Of a stretch of 64,000 bases of DNA, positions 27,098 through 35,865 are shown piece after piece (within the stretch, counting starts at the first letter, position 1; each line of letters begins with the position of its first letter). The stretch comes from Selenomonadaceae bacterium (lineage in GTDB: Bacteria > Bacillota > Negativicutes > Selenomonadales > Selenomonadaceae). The DNA is taken from positions 124,001 through 188,000 of the forward strand of contig JAUNIB010000002.1 in the NCBI GenBank assembly GCA_030523645.1, read 5' to 3'. The notes under the pieces were generated by a model. That model did no database searches and was not told where the DNA came from. It saw only the letters and a list, made by a program, of their open reading frames with translations. Made by a program: the position numbers and the translations under genes.

Positions 27098-28342
27098 TTA
27101 CTTGCTGTTCAGAACTGCCTCGGCTGCTCCCATGACACCGATGACAGCATGCTCGAAGGTAAGTCCGCCCTGAAGGAATACATTGTAGGGCTCACGCATG
27201 GGGCCATCGGCCGACAGCTCGATGGATGCGCCCTGAACAAAGGTGCCGGCTGCCATGATGACCTGATCGGCGTAGCCGGGCATATCCCACGGCTCCGGAG
27301 CCGCGAAAGAATCTACCGGGGAATATTTCTGTATACCGCCGCAGAAGGCGATGAGCTTCTCCGGCGTCCCCAGCTCCACGGCCTGAATGATATCACCTCT
27401 GACCTCATCAGCTGCCGGAGATACCTTGTATCCCAGCTTCGCAAAGAGACCGGCCGCAAAGAGTGCTCCCTTTACTGCCTGAGCAGTAACATGAGGAGCA
27501 AGGAAGAAGCCCTGGAACAACTGGCGATTGTTGGCAAGGGAAGCACCCAGCTCGTCACCCATGCCCGGAGCCGTCAGGCGATAGGATGCCAGCTCAACAA
27601 GCTCTGACTTACCGGCTATATAGCCGCCGGTAGGCGCGATACCGCCGCCGGGATTCTTTATGAGAGAGCCTGCCATAATGTCGGCCCCTATCTGCACCGG
27701 CTCGCGTGTATCAGTAAATTCGCCGTAGCAGTTATCCACGAAGCAGATTACATTGGGATTAGCCTTGTGAACGATGGCACAGGCACGCTCAATATCATCC
27801 AGAGTAAGCGTAGGACGGAAGCTGTAGCCCCGGGAACGCTGAAGGAGGCAGAGCTTAGTCTCCGGCCTGATGGCCGCTGCCACATTGTCGAAATCAATAC
27901 GGCCCTCACCGGTGAGAGGAAGCTCCCGGTACTTTACCCCGAACTCTTTCAGGGAGCCGGGACACTCATTGGCATAGCCGATAACGGTCTGCATAGTATC
28001 ATAGGGAGCGCCGGTCAGAGACAGCAGCTCGTCGTTGGGACGAAGAATACCAAAAAGCACCGTTGCCAGAGCGTGAGTACCGGAAACAAACTGTGTGCGT
28101 ACCAGTGCCCGCTCCGCACCGAAAACCTTGGCAAACAGCTCATCCACCTTCTGACGGCCGATGTCATCATAGGCATAGCCGGCTGTAGTGTTGAAGTGAG
28201 CCTCAGACAGATGAGCCTCCCGCATAGCGTCCAAAATTTTCAGGGTATTTGCCTCGGCAATCTCCTCTACCCGCTTGAACATAGGGGAGATTTCTTCCAA
28301 TACTTCCTTCTTCAGTGATAAAAGCTCCGCAGAGAATGACAT
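27098..28342 (-). CDS. ynbB: YnbB-type PLP-dependent lyase (methionine gamma-lyase/aluminium-resistance family)
   Basis: A 414-residue PLP protein of the fold-type I cystathionine-lyase-like family annotated as aluminium resistance protein or methionine gamma-lyase family. VRTQFVSGTHALATVLFG near residue 95 binds the cofactor, and the PLP lysine lies in SLIKNPGGGIAPTGGY near residue 238. Actual substrate is unknown. The ATG at 28342 has AAGGAG 7 bases upstream; the longer frame is rejected because it would run through the rpsI terminator. Confidence 0.88.
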   Translation of the reverse strand: MSFSAELLSLKKEVLEEISPMFKRVEEIAEANTLKILDAMREAHLSEAHFNTTAGYAYDDIGRQKVDELFAKVFGAERALVRTQFVSGTHALATVLFGILRPNDELLSLTGAPYDTMQTVIGYANECPGSLKEFGVKYRELPLTGEGRIDFDNVAAAIRPETKLCLLQRSRGYSFRPTLTLDDIERACAIVHKANPNVICFVDNCYGEFTDTREPVQIGADIMAGSLIKNPGGGIAPTGGYIAGKSELVELASYRLTAPGMGDELGASLANNRQLFQGFFLAPHVTAQAVKGALFAAGLFAKLGYKVSPAADEVRGDIIQAVELGTPEKLIAFCGGIQKYSPVDSFAAPEPWDMPGYADQVIMAAGTFVQGASIELSADGPMREPYNVFLQGGLTFEHAVIGVMGAAEAVLNSK

Positions 28343-28364
28343 AACAATGCTCCTTAATATTCCT

Positions 28365-28400
28365 AAAAAAACCACCCGCGAGCCGAAACTCCCGGGTGGT
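28365..28400 (-). terminator. Intrinsic terminator after rpsI
   Basis: ACCACCCG / CGGGTGGT stem with a 13-base loop followed by seven T residues on the reverse strand, 30 bases after the rpsI stop. Confidence 0.88.
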
Positions 28401-28430
28401 GTATTTGTATAGCTTTGTAACCCGCAGCAA

Positions 28431-28823
28431 TCAGCGCTTGGAGAACTGAGAAGCCTTACGAGCTTTCTTGAGGCCGTACTTACGACGCTCCTTCTCACGG
28501 GAATCGCGAGTGAGGAAGCCAGCCTTCTTGAGAGCAGCACGGAGATCTCCGTCTACTTCGAGGAGAGCGCGGCTGATGCCGTGACGGACTGCGCCGGCCT
28601 GGCCGGAGATGCCGCCGCCTTCAACCTTGGCGATAACATCGTACTTGCCTACCATCTCGGTGAGTTCCAGCGGCTGACGAACGATGAGTTCGAGAGTCGG
28701 CTGACCGAAGTACTCGGCCATTTCACGGCCGTTGATGATAACGTTGCCTTCACCGGGAACGAGACGAACTCGGGCAACGGAAGTTTTTCTGCGGCCGGTG
28801 CCGTAGTAACTGACTTGTGCCAT
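28431..28823 (-). CDS. rpsI: 30S ribosomal protein S9
   Basis: A 130-residue S9. The N-terminus has [19 protein letters not shown], the middle has the [20 protein letters not shown] signature, and the protein ends in the basic [11 protein letters not shown] tail that reaches the P-site tRNA. It follows rplM by 20 bases in the universal rplM-rpsI operon and is followed by a terminator. Confidence 0.97.
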   Translation of the reverse strand: MAQVSYYGTGRRKTSVARVRLVPGEGNVIINGREMAEYFGQPTLELIVRQPLELTEMVGKYDVIAKVEGGGISGQAGAVRHGISRALLEVDGDLRAALKKAGFLTRDSREKERRKYGLKKARKASQFSKR

Positions 28824-28843
28824 TTTCTATTTCTCCTTCCCTA

Positions 28844-29281
28844 TTACTTAGTAAGAGTGATGAGCTCGGGCTGCTGAGCCTGATGCGGATGATTCGGTCC
28901 AACATAAACGTTCAGCTTGCGATACATCTGAGCGCCGATGCGGTTCTTCGGGAGCATGCCGCGAACTGCGTGCTCAATGACACGGGCGGGATGCTTTGCA
29001 AACATCTCCTGAGCGGAGGTGTACTTGTCGCCACCGGTGTATCCGCTGTAATGGAAGTAAATCTTATCCTGAAGCTTCTTGCCGGTGAATACAGCCTTCT
29101 CAGCATTGATGACGATGACGAAGTCGCCGGTGTCAACATGCGGGGTGAAGGTCGGTTTATTTTTGCCGCGCAGAACCATTGCAATCTGGCTGGCGAGACG
29201 GCCGACGGTCTGACCCTCAGCGTCTACAACATACCACTTGCGCTGGACATTCTGTGCATTGGCCATGAATGTCGTTTTCAT
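28844..29281 (-). CDS. rplM: 50S ribosomal protein L13
   Basis: A 145-residue L13 beginning [20 protein letters not shown], with [21 protein letters not shown] near residue 30 and [13 protein letters not shown] near residue 105. First gene of rplM-rpsI. The transcript has a leader of about 165 bases, long enough for the autoregulatory L13 leader known in Firmicutes, although I cannot confirm the fold. Confidence 0.97.
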   Translation of the reverse strand: MKTTFMANAQNVQRKWYVVDAEGQTVGRLASQIAMVLRGKNKPTFTPHVDTGDFVIVINAEKAVFTGKKLQDKIYFHYSGYTGGDKYTSAQEMFAKHPARVIEHAVRGMLPKNRIGAQMYRKLNVYVGPNHPHQAQQPELITLTK

Positions 29282-29453
29282 GCGTAATCCTTCCTCTCGG
29301 TATTTGCGTTGTTTTCAAGTTACGAAAAGAATCGTGAATAATCTGAGCTGATAAGCGCTCTGTGGGCAGCGGCATCTGGAAGTAGCTGCTGCAGGACCTC
29401 TGCTGTAGAGTCCGGGGCTGGTGGAGTCCACAGTCGGTCACACACACTCGATT

Positions 29454-29482
29454 ATTCTATAAAATTTTTCTCCCAGAGTCAA
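29454..29482 (-). promoter_or_regulatory. Promoter of rplM-rpsI
   Basis: Reverse strand TTGACT (29482-29477), 17-base spacer, TAGAAT (29459-29454). Transcription would start near 29447, leaving a GC-rich, hairpin-prone 5' leader up to the rplM ATG. Confidence 0.7.
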
Positions 29483-29496
29483 GAGAAAATTTTATT

Positions 29497-30933
29497 TTAT
29501 TTACGGCTGTCGCTGATAAATGCAGCGTAGGCCTTCTTTGCCTCGTAGACATCTACCTTGCTGGTAACTTCCCAAGGAGCGTGCATGCTGAGAACCGGCA
29601 CGCCGCTGTCGATTACATTCATGCCGTAGAGTGCCATGATGTAGGCGATAGTACCGCCGCCGCCCAGGTCTACGCGGCCCAGCTCGGAGAGCTGGAAGCG
29701 TACATTGTTCGTATCCATGATGTCACGAATCTGACCAAGATACTCGGCATTGGCATCATTGGAGCCGGACTTGCCTCTGGCCCCGGTAAATTTATTGAAT
29801 ACAACACCCTTGCCGAGATAAGCAACATTCTTCTTATCGAAGGCAGAGGCATAGAGAGCGTCAAAGCCGCTGGAGACATCAGAGGAGAGCATCCGGGAAT
29901 TGGCCAGCACCCGGCGAAGGGTCAGGTCGCCCGGCTGTCCCATAAGGGCCAGCAGTTCAGCGAGAGCATTTTCAAAGAAGCGGGACTGCATACCGGTAGC
30001 ACCGACGCTGCCGATTTCTTCTTTATCTACCAGCAGACAGCAGGCGGTACGCTTTACCTTTTTCGTCTCCAGCATAGCCACCAGAGAGGTGTAGGAGCAG
30101 ACACGGTCATCCTGGCCGTAGCCGAGAATGAGGCTGCGGTCGAAGCCCATCTCCCTCGCCCGTCCCGCCGGAACAAAGGTCAGCTCGGCAGACAGGAAGT
30201 CTTCTTCCTCAATGCCGTATTTATCATTCAGGAGCTTCAGCACATTCTTCTTCACGGCGTCCTTTTCCTCACTCTCCAGCGGATAATTGCCGCAGAGGAT
30301 GTCGAGGTTTTCGCCGGTTACGACAGTAGTAGCTTTCTTCTCCATCTGCTCCTGTGCGAGATGAATGAGAAGGTCGGTAACACAGAAGGCAGGGTCTTTG
30401 TCGGACTCACCGATCTCGATCTCTACCACGGAGCCGTCCTTCTTTGCCACTACGCCGTGAAGCGCCAGCGGCAGAGTCACCCACTGGTACTTCTTGATGC
30501 CGCCGTAGTAATGAGTATCGAGATAAGCAAAGCCATCGGACTCATAGAGCGGATTCTGCTTCAGGTCAAGACGGCAGGTATCAATGTGGGCACCGAGGAT
30601 GGACATACCGTCCTCAATAGGCTCACTGCCGATATTGAAGAGGGCAACACACTTCTTCATGCCGACAGCATAAATCTTGTCACCGGCCTTCAGCTTCTTG
30701 CCTGCCTTAATAACTTCGTTCAAATCCTTGTAGCCTGCCTTCTCGGCAGCGGCGACAGCGAAATCAGTGGACTCACGCTCAGTCTTGCACTCGCTGAGGA
30801 AGTCGATATATCCCTTGGCCAGCTTGTCCAGTGCTTTCTTATCGGCATCGGTGTAGTTCAGCCACGGAGTTTTTTTCTTGGCATCCTTTTGGGCTGTATT
30901 TGCCGGCTTTGCGGCCTTTGCTTTACTTGGCAT
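29497..30933 (-). CDS. M18-family aminopeptidase
   Basis: A 478-residue zinc aminopeptidase of family M18 (aspartyl aminopeptidase-like, often annotated ApeA/LAP4). Metal and active-site motifs are visible: SILGAHIDTCRLDLK near residue 110, THYYGGIKKYQW near residue 142, and DKEEIGSVGATGMQSRF near residue 305. A Lys/Ala-rich N-terminal stretch of about 25 residues precedes the catalytic domain. Cytoplasmic peptide turnover is the likely role. AAGGA precedes the ATG. Confidence 0.9.
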   Translation of the reverse strand: MPSKAKAAKPANTAQKDAKKKTPWLNYTDADKKALDKLAKGYIDFLSECKTERESTDFAVAAAEKAGYKDLNEVIKAGKKLKAGDKIYAVGMKKCVALFNIGSEPIEDGMSILGAHIDTCRLDLKQNPLYESDGFAYLDTHYYGGIKKYQWVTLPLALHGVVAKKDGSVVEIEIGESDKDPAFCVTDLLIHLAQEQMEKKATTVVTGENLDILCGNYPLESEEKDAVKKNVLKLLNDKYGIEEEDFLSAELTFVPAGRAREMGFDRSLILGYGQDDRVCSYTSLVAMLETKKVKRTACCLLVDKEEIGSVGATGMQSRFFENALAELLALMGQPGDLTLRRVLANSRMLSSDVSSGFDALYASAFDKKNVAYLGKGVVFNKFTGARGKSGSNDANAEYLGQIRDIMDTNNVRFQLSELGRVDLGGGGTIAYIMALYGMNVIDSGVPVLSMHAPWEVTSKVDVYEAKKAYAAFISDSRK

Positions 30934-30967
30934 ATTTATCCTTCTTTCCTATAGAAACAAGCGGCTT

Positions 30968-31999
30968 TCAAATCAATTCGCCGTTGAGCAGTACCTTTTC
31001 ATATACACTTGCTCCTGCCTTGTCGGCGGGATTGTACGGATGCAGCAGGAACTTGTCCACGATAGCGGCAAACTCCTCACGGGTGCAGGCATTGTTGAAA
31101 GCATCCCGCATCATAGCACCGCCGGGTATTCCACGGGTGTACCAGGTGGCATGCTTACGCATTTCTCTGGTACCGATATAGTCACCCTTGAATTTTATGA
31201 GCATATCAAGATGGCGCATGACCACATCTGCCCGCTGATTCAGAGTCGGTGGCGGCAGCTCTTCGCCGGTCCGATAGTAATGATTGAGCTGAGAGAATAT
31301 CCAGGGATTTCCCTGCGCTCCACGGCCAATCATTACACCGTCAGCTCCGGTAATATCAAATATTCGCTTCAGGTCACCGCAGGTGCGGACATCGCCGTTG
31401 GCAATAACCGGCACCTTCACCGCCTGCTTCACCTTGGCGATAGCTTCCCAGTCGGCATGACCGCTGTAGTATTCTTCTCTCGTCCGTCCATGGACGGCTA
31501 TGGCGTCCACTCCGGCCGCTTCGGCAATTTTCGCCAGCTCCAGTGCCGTTGTCCTGTCCTTGTCCCAGCCGAGGCGCATCTTTACTGTCAGCGGCAGCTT
31601 CGTCGCCTTGCGAAGAGCCTTCAGTATTGCCTCCGCCCGGGGCAAATCCTTCAGCAGTGCCGAGCCGGAGCCGTTCTTTACCACCTTCGGAGCCGGACAG
31701 CCCATATTGAAGTCGATGATGGCGAAGAGTCCCAAGCTCTCCACATACTCCGCCGCCTTCGCAACGCTCTCAGGCTCATAGCCAAACAGCTGCAGTGCAA
31801 TGGGGCCTTCCTCGGGAACCGCCGTCAGCATTTCCAGCGTCTTATCGTTGCGGAAGTTTATGCCCAGCACGCTGACCATCTCCGCAAAGGAAAGAGGACA
31901 GCCCATCTCGTGAGCAAGTATCCGGTACGGCGTGTCGGTGACTCCGGCCATCGGGGCCAAAAATATTGGTACGGGAAAATCAAGGTTTCCTATTTTCAT
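30968..31999 (-). CDS. dusB: tRNA-dihydrouridine synthase
   Basis: A 343-residue FMN-dependent TIM-barrel enzyme that reduces uridines in the tRNA D-loop. It has PIFLAPMAGVTDTPYR near residue 8 and the catalytic Cys in DFNMGCPAPKVVKNGSGS near residue 98, with GRGAQGNPWIF near residue 223. It starts two bases after the coaX stop, so the two genes are coupled. Length fits DusB. Confidence 0.92.
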   Translation of the reverse strand: MKIGNLDFPVPIFLAPMAGVTDTPYRILAHEMGCPLSFAEMVSVLGINFRNDKTLEMLTAVPEEGPIALQLFGYEPESVAKAAEYVESLGLFAIIDFNMGCPAPKVVKNGSGSALLKDLPRAEAILKALRKATKLPLTVKMRLGWDKDRTTALELAKIAEAAGVDAIAVHGRTREEYYSGHADWEAIAKVKQAVKVPVIANGDVRTCGDLKRIFDITGADGVMIGRGAQGNPWIFSQLNHYYRTGEELPPPTLNQRADVVMRHLDMLIKFKGDYIGTREMRKHATWYTRGIPGGAMMRDAFNNACTREEFAAIVDKFLLHPYNPADKAGASVYEKVLLNGELI

Positions 32000-32001
32000 T
32001 A

Positions 32002-32766
32002 TCAGATATTTCTTTCGTAGAGAACACGGAGGCCTGTCAGGGTCAGGAAGGTATCAACCTCTTCAATCTGACTTGACTCGCTGGCAATCATCTGCGCCAG
32101 CCCGCCGGTAGCCACGACCTTCATTTCCTGCTTCATCTCGCCCTTTATCCGGCGGCAGATTTCATCAATCTGTCCCACGAAGCCGTAAATGATGCCTGAT
32201 TGCATACCGGAGATAGTATTGCGGCCGATTACATTCTTGGGGGTTACAAAGGCGACACGGGGAAGCTGTGCTGTGCGGGAGAAAAGAGCCTCGGTGGAAA
32301 TACCGATACCCGGGGCAATGACGCCGCCGAGATAGTCGCCATTCTTGTCCACCACATCAAAGGTCGTGGCCGTGCCGATATCAACTACAATCAGCGGTCC
32401 GCCGTACTGCTCGAAAGCACCGACGCTGTTTACGATTCTGTCGGCACCGATTTCCCGGGGATTTTCGTATTTCAGCTTTATTCCGGTCTTTATTCCGGGA
32501 CCAACCACAAGGGGATGATGACGGAAATAGCGCTCGCACATCTTCACCAGCGGTACTACCAGCGGCGGCACTACCGAAGAGATGATGATGGCATCAATGT
32601 CCGTCATGCGGATGCCCTGAAAACGGAAAAGGTCATTAATCAGCATACCGTACTCGTCACCGGTCTTCTGCCGGTCGGTGGAAATGCGCCAATGGTGAGT
32701 GAGTCTCTTACCATCATAGGTACCCATGACAATGTTACTGTTGCCGATATCAAAAACCAAAAGCAT
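32002..32766 (-). CDS. coaX: Type III pantothenate kinase
   Basis: A 254-residue ASKHA-fold kinase for the first step of CoA synthesis from pantothenate. It has the phosphate motif [17 protein letters not shown] at the start, [12 protein letters not shown] near residue 107 and [20 protein letters not shown] near residue 128. It lies between birA and dusB, an arrangement common in Firmicutes. It connects functionally to the panC operon at the left edge. Confidence 0.94.
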   Translation of the reverse strand: MLLVFDIGNSNIVMGTYDGKRLTHHWRISTDRQKTGDEYGMLINDLFRFQGIRMTDIDAIIISSVVPPLVVPLVKMCERYFRHHPLVVGPGIKTGIKLKYENPREIGADRIVNSVGAFEQYGGPLIVVDIGTATTFDVVDKNGDYLGGVIAPGIGISTEALFSRTAQLPRVAFVTPKNVIGRNTISGMQSGIIYGFVGQIDEICRRIKGEMKQEMKVVATGGLAQMIASESSQIEEVDTFLTLTGLRVLYERNI

Positions 32767-32829
32767 AATAAGCCTCCATGCTTTAATGTTGCTGCCATAC
32801 GGTCAGCACTTTGGATATTTTACTTACAA

Positions 32830-33825
32830 TTAGTATTTTGCACTGCTGCCGTCAGCATTGCGGGGTCTGATAGAAACATCTCCCGCGAGAACCTTCTTTA
32901 TTCCCTCGTCAGTCTCAATGAGCAGTGCTCCGTCCTCATCAATGTCCACCGCTGTGCCGTAGAAGGTCTCATTGACTCCGATGACATTTACCAGACGGCC
33001 GAGGGTGATGGTGTACTTCCGCCACTCATCAAGCACCGGCTTGAAGCCATCCCGCAGCACAGCCTGATACAAGTCGTCAAAGGCATTGAGGATATGAGCA
33101 AACAGTTCCTTCCTCGGTATCGCCTCTCCCTTGGCCATAGCCAATGAAGTAGCAATGTCCCGGACATCCTCAGGGAAGTCCTCCGGCCACAGATTTACAT
33201 TTATGCCGGTACCGATGACGATATAATTTATCCGCTCCATCTCGGCATTCATCTCCGTGAGAATGCCTACCAGCTTCTTCCCTTCGTAAAGAATATCATT
33301 GGGCCACTTGATGCCCACATCAAGACCGTACTTACGGGCAGCCCTTACAATAGCCACTGCTGCCATCAGCGTACACTTCGGTGCATCCTGCGGCAGGAAG
33401 GGCGGACGGATGATAACGGAAAACCATATTCCCTTACCATGAGGACTGAACCAGCCTCTGGACAGGCGGCCTTTCCCGGCCCCCTGTTCCTCCGCAACTA
33501 CTACCGTACCATCCTTCGCTCCGGCAAAAGCCAGCTTCTTTGCCTCATTGTTCGAGGAAGGAATAAAATCGTAATGAATAATATCGCTGCCGATTGTCAC
33601 AGTATTCAGCAGCGGCTTCAGCTCATTGGGCAGCAGGATATCCGGTGCCTCTCTCAGAGCATAGCCTCGATGGGGCTGGCTGACAATATCGTAGCCGGCC
33701 TCTTTAAGTTCATTGATGTGCTTCCACACCGCAGTACGAGAGACCCCCAGTCGCCCGGCGATATCCTCGCCGGAGATGAAACCGTCTCCAACACCTCGCA
33801 GAAGTTCCAAAATTTTTGACTGCAT
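32830..33825 (-). CDS. birA: BirA bifunctional biotin-protein ligase and repressor
   Basis: A 331-residue protein. An N-terminal winged helix (about 1-60, with GRLGVSRTAVWKHINELKEAGY) gives DNA binding, so this is the repressor type. The ligase domain has GKGRLSRGWFSPHGKGIWFS near residue 117 and GIKWPNDILYEGKKLVGILTE near residue 182, followed by the C-terminal SH3-like domain. It ligates biotin to carboxylases and, as biotinyl-AMP holorepressor, should bind the operator found at 27028-27093. AAGGTG precedes the ATG at 33825. Confidence 0.95.
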   Translation of the reverse strand: MQSKILELLRGVGDGFISGEDIAGRLGVSRTAVWKHINELKEAGYDIVSQPHRGYALREAPDILLPNELKPLLNTVTIGSDIIHYDFIPSSNNEAKKLAFAGAKDGTVVVAEEQGAGKGRLSRGWFSPHGKGIWFSVIIRPPFLPQDAPKCTLMAAVAIVRAARKYGLDVGIKWPNDILYEGKKLVGILTEMNAEMERINYIVIGTGINVNLWPEDFPEDVRDIATSLAMAKGEAIPRKELFAHILNAFDDLYQAVLRDGFKPVLDEWRKYTITLGRLVNVIGVNETFYGTAVDIDEDGALLIETDEGIKKVLAGDVSIRPRNADGSSAKY

Positions 33826-33843
33826 AGTGTCACCTTCTTATTA

Positions 33844-33884
33844 TTAACTGCGGTTATTTTACAGTAAAGAAGGCAGCAATGCAA
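33844..33884 (-). promoter_or_regulatory. birA promoter with palindromic operator
   Basis: Reverse strand TTGCAT (33884-33879), 17-base spacer, TAAAAT (33861-33856), directly followed by the palindrome TAACCGCAGTTAA (33856-33844) at the expected start site. A near-identical palindrome sits in the same position at the divergent promoter at 33927-33956. Confidence 0.6.
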
Positions 33885-33926
33885 GAACGCGATAATTTTC
33901 TCGTAAATTCATAGGAAGAAATTGCC

Positions 33927-33968
33927 TTGCAATTTCCTGAATGTCTGCATTATAATTAACTACAGTTA
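33927..33968 (+). promoter_or_regulatory. Promoter of the GGDEF gene with matching palindrome
   Basis: TTGCAA (33927-33932), 18-base spacer, TATAAT (33951-33956), then TTAACTACAGTTA (33956-33968) over the start site. The palindrome is 11 of 13 identical to the one at the birA promoter (consensus TTAACTRCRGTTA). Confidence 0.6.
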
Positions 33969-34036
33969 CATACAGAGGATATTGCTATGAACAATGATAC
34001 TCTTCAAAAAATAACAGCTTTGCCAACGACATAGCC

Positions 34037-35836
34037 ATGGGCAAGGCAAAAACAGACGATGATGTACATGCACTTCTTGACGATGTTCGGGTCGGACTGG
34101 GAGTGGATGTTATTTTTGTGCTGCAAAATGTCGGTCTGAAGTACGACTTTGAATATTCCATCATCAGTACCGGGCAGGATTGCTACGATATCGGCGGTAC
34201 TATCATGCGTTACTCCCGCCGTGAGCTTTTCCAGGCCATGGCCCAGTACGATGACCGTCAGCAGTGTGATGTCCCCGCGGTAAGCGATCCCCTTGCCTCC
34301 CAGTTCTCCTCTGTACTGCGGCAGGGAATTTTCTTCGATGACATCTACTACGGAGCAGTAGGGCTGCTGCGGCAGGAGCCGACGGACTGGACGCCGGAGA
34401 CAAGGGAGATACTGTCCCGCCTCTCCGATGTTCTGAAGAACTACATCGCCCTCCGGGACTTCCGCAGCAATCTGCGGCGGATACAGAAGGACACCGTTGC
34501 CTCCGAGCTGATGCGGCGCTCATACTTCCGAATCAGCGATATTTTTATCAACCGTGACCTCATCGTTGACATTCACCGGGATGCAGGGGAATCCGCATCG
34601 GCAGAACTCTCAGCTCCCTTCAGCGAAAACATTGCCGCCTGTGCCGAGAAATATGTTCACCCTTCCAACCGGGCTGTATTCAAGCAGATTCTTTCCAAAG
34701 AATATTTGGAAAAGCATTTCAGCCGCTCCCGGGAAAATATTTCCTTCACATATCAGCGGCTGGTCTCCGGCGTCTACCGCTGGGTACAGTCTGAAGTAAT
34801 CCCCGTAGATGATTACAGCGACACCAATGCCCATGTGATGTGGTTCGTGCGGAACATAACCGAGCAGAAGGCTCGGGAGGAAAAATGGAAGCGCTCCATG
34901 CTGGAGCTGAACAGCACCCTTGTGCAAACTCAGAATGCCCTCACCCGGGCGCTGAAAAACAGCAATGAACTGTTCAAGGAGCTCATCGAGCTGCTCCGTA
35001 CCGCCGTCATCGCCTACGATATAGACAAGCAGGCCGTTATCGTCATGAATGCGGCCGCCCTGAATCTCTTCGGCTACGACTCCATTGCCTCCTTTGAGGG
35101 AAAATTCTCCAACCTGAAGCAGCGAATCATCTCCGACAACAGAGATACACTGGAGGATGAATTGTTCTCCACGATGGAAACCTCGGAAATTCTCGACTTT
35201 GAGATTACTGTCACTCCCGATACAGAGCACATCATCCATGTGCTGGCCCAGGCGAAAAAAATCCAGCTTGCCTCCGGCACTCGTCTGCTGGTCTTTGCCA
35301 TGACAGACATCAGCGACCGCATAGAGATGCACCGGAAGCTGCTGCTGCTCTCCAAGACGGATTCACTGACCGGGCTGAGCAACCGCCGCAGCGGCGAGGA
35401 GGACATAAACCTCCTGCTGAAGCAGCGCAATCGCGGTCTGTTCTGTCTGCTGGATGTGGACTACTTCAAGCATGTCAATGACGCCTTCGGTCACGCTGTC
35501 GGAGACAAGGTTCTTACCGCCATTTCCGGCACCCTCCGCGACTCTTTCCGTCGAGGTGATGTAGTTATGCGGCTGGGCGGTGACGAATTCGCTACCTACT
35601 CTCCCTTTGTTACCTCCAGAGAAATAGGGCTGCAGCTTCTTCATCGGCTCCAAAAGAATGTCAGCGAAATCGACATCCCGGAAATGCAGGGTGAAAAAAT
35701 CTCCATAAGCATCGGAGCTGTCATAACCTCCGATTCCAATCTGAACACATTCGACAATGTGTACAAGAATGCTGACGATGCTATGTATCACAGCAAGAAA
35801 AACGGCCGCGGGCAATTCACACTTCGCAGCCAGTAA
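34037..35836 (+). CDS. Diguanylate cyclase (GAF-like, PAS and GGDEF domains), probable 5' frameshift
   Basis: A 599-residue reading frame ending in a GGDEF domain with an intact GGDEF signature (about residues 514-518) preceded by RRGD, a possible product-inhibition I-site. Upstream are a GAF-like region (about 1-135) and two PAS-like regions (about 155-280 and 315-420). No EAL domain. No ribosome site precedes the ATG at 34037. An ATG at 33987 with a good AGAGGAT site starts a 15-codon frame ending at 34034; one extra A in the A6 tract at 34006-34011 would fuse it smoothly to this frame (a 616-residue protein). The start is therefore uncertain. Confidence 0.85.
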   Translation: MGKAKTDDDVHALLDDVRVGLGVDVIFVLQNVGLKYDFEYSIISTGQDCYDIGGTIMRYSRRELFQAMAQYDDRQQCDVPAVSDPLASQFSSVLRQGIFFDDIYYGAVGLLRQEPTDWTPETREILSRLSDVLKNYIALRDFRSNLRRIQKDTVASELMRRSYFRISDIFINRDLIVDIHRDAGESASAELSAPFSENIAACAEKYVHPSNRAVFKQILSKEYLEKHFSRSRENISFTYQRLVSGVYRWVQSEVIPVDDYSDTNAHVMWFVRNITEQKAREEKWKRSMLELNSTLVQTQNALTRALKNSNELFKELIELLRTAVIAYDIDKQAVIVMNAAALNLFGYDSIASFEGKFSNLKQRIISDNRDTLEDELFSTMETSEILDFEITVTPDTEHIIHVLAQAKKIQLASGTRLLVFAMTDISDRIEMHRKLLLLSKTDSLTGLSNRRSGEEDINLLLKQRNRGLFCLLDVDYFKHVNDAFGHAVGDKVLTAISGTLRDSFRRGDVVMRLGGDEFATYSPFVTSREIGLQLLHRLQKNVSEIDIPEMQGEKISISIGAVITSDSNLNTFDNVYKNADDAMYHSKKNGRGQFTLRSQ

Positions 35837-35865
35837 TAAAAATTGAAAGGTGCAAAAACTTCCTA

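Noticed and set aside
30878-32020. Forward frame of 380 codons opposite dusB
   Set aside because: A shadow of dusB, whose catalytic Cys motif and coupling to coaX are clear.
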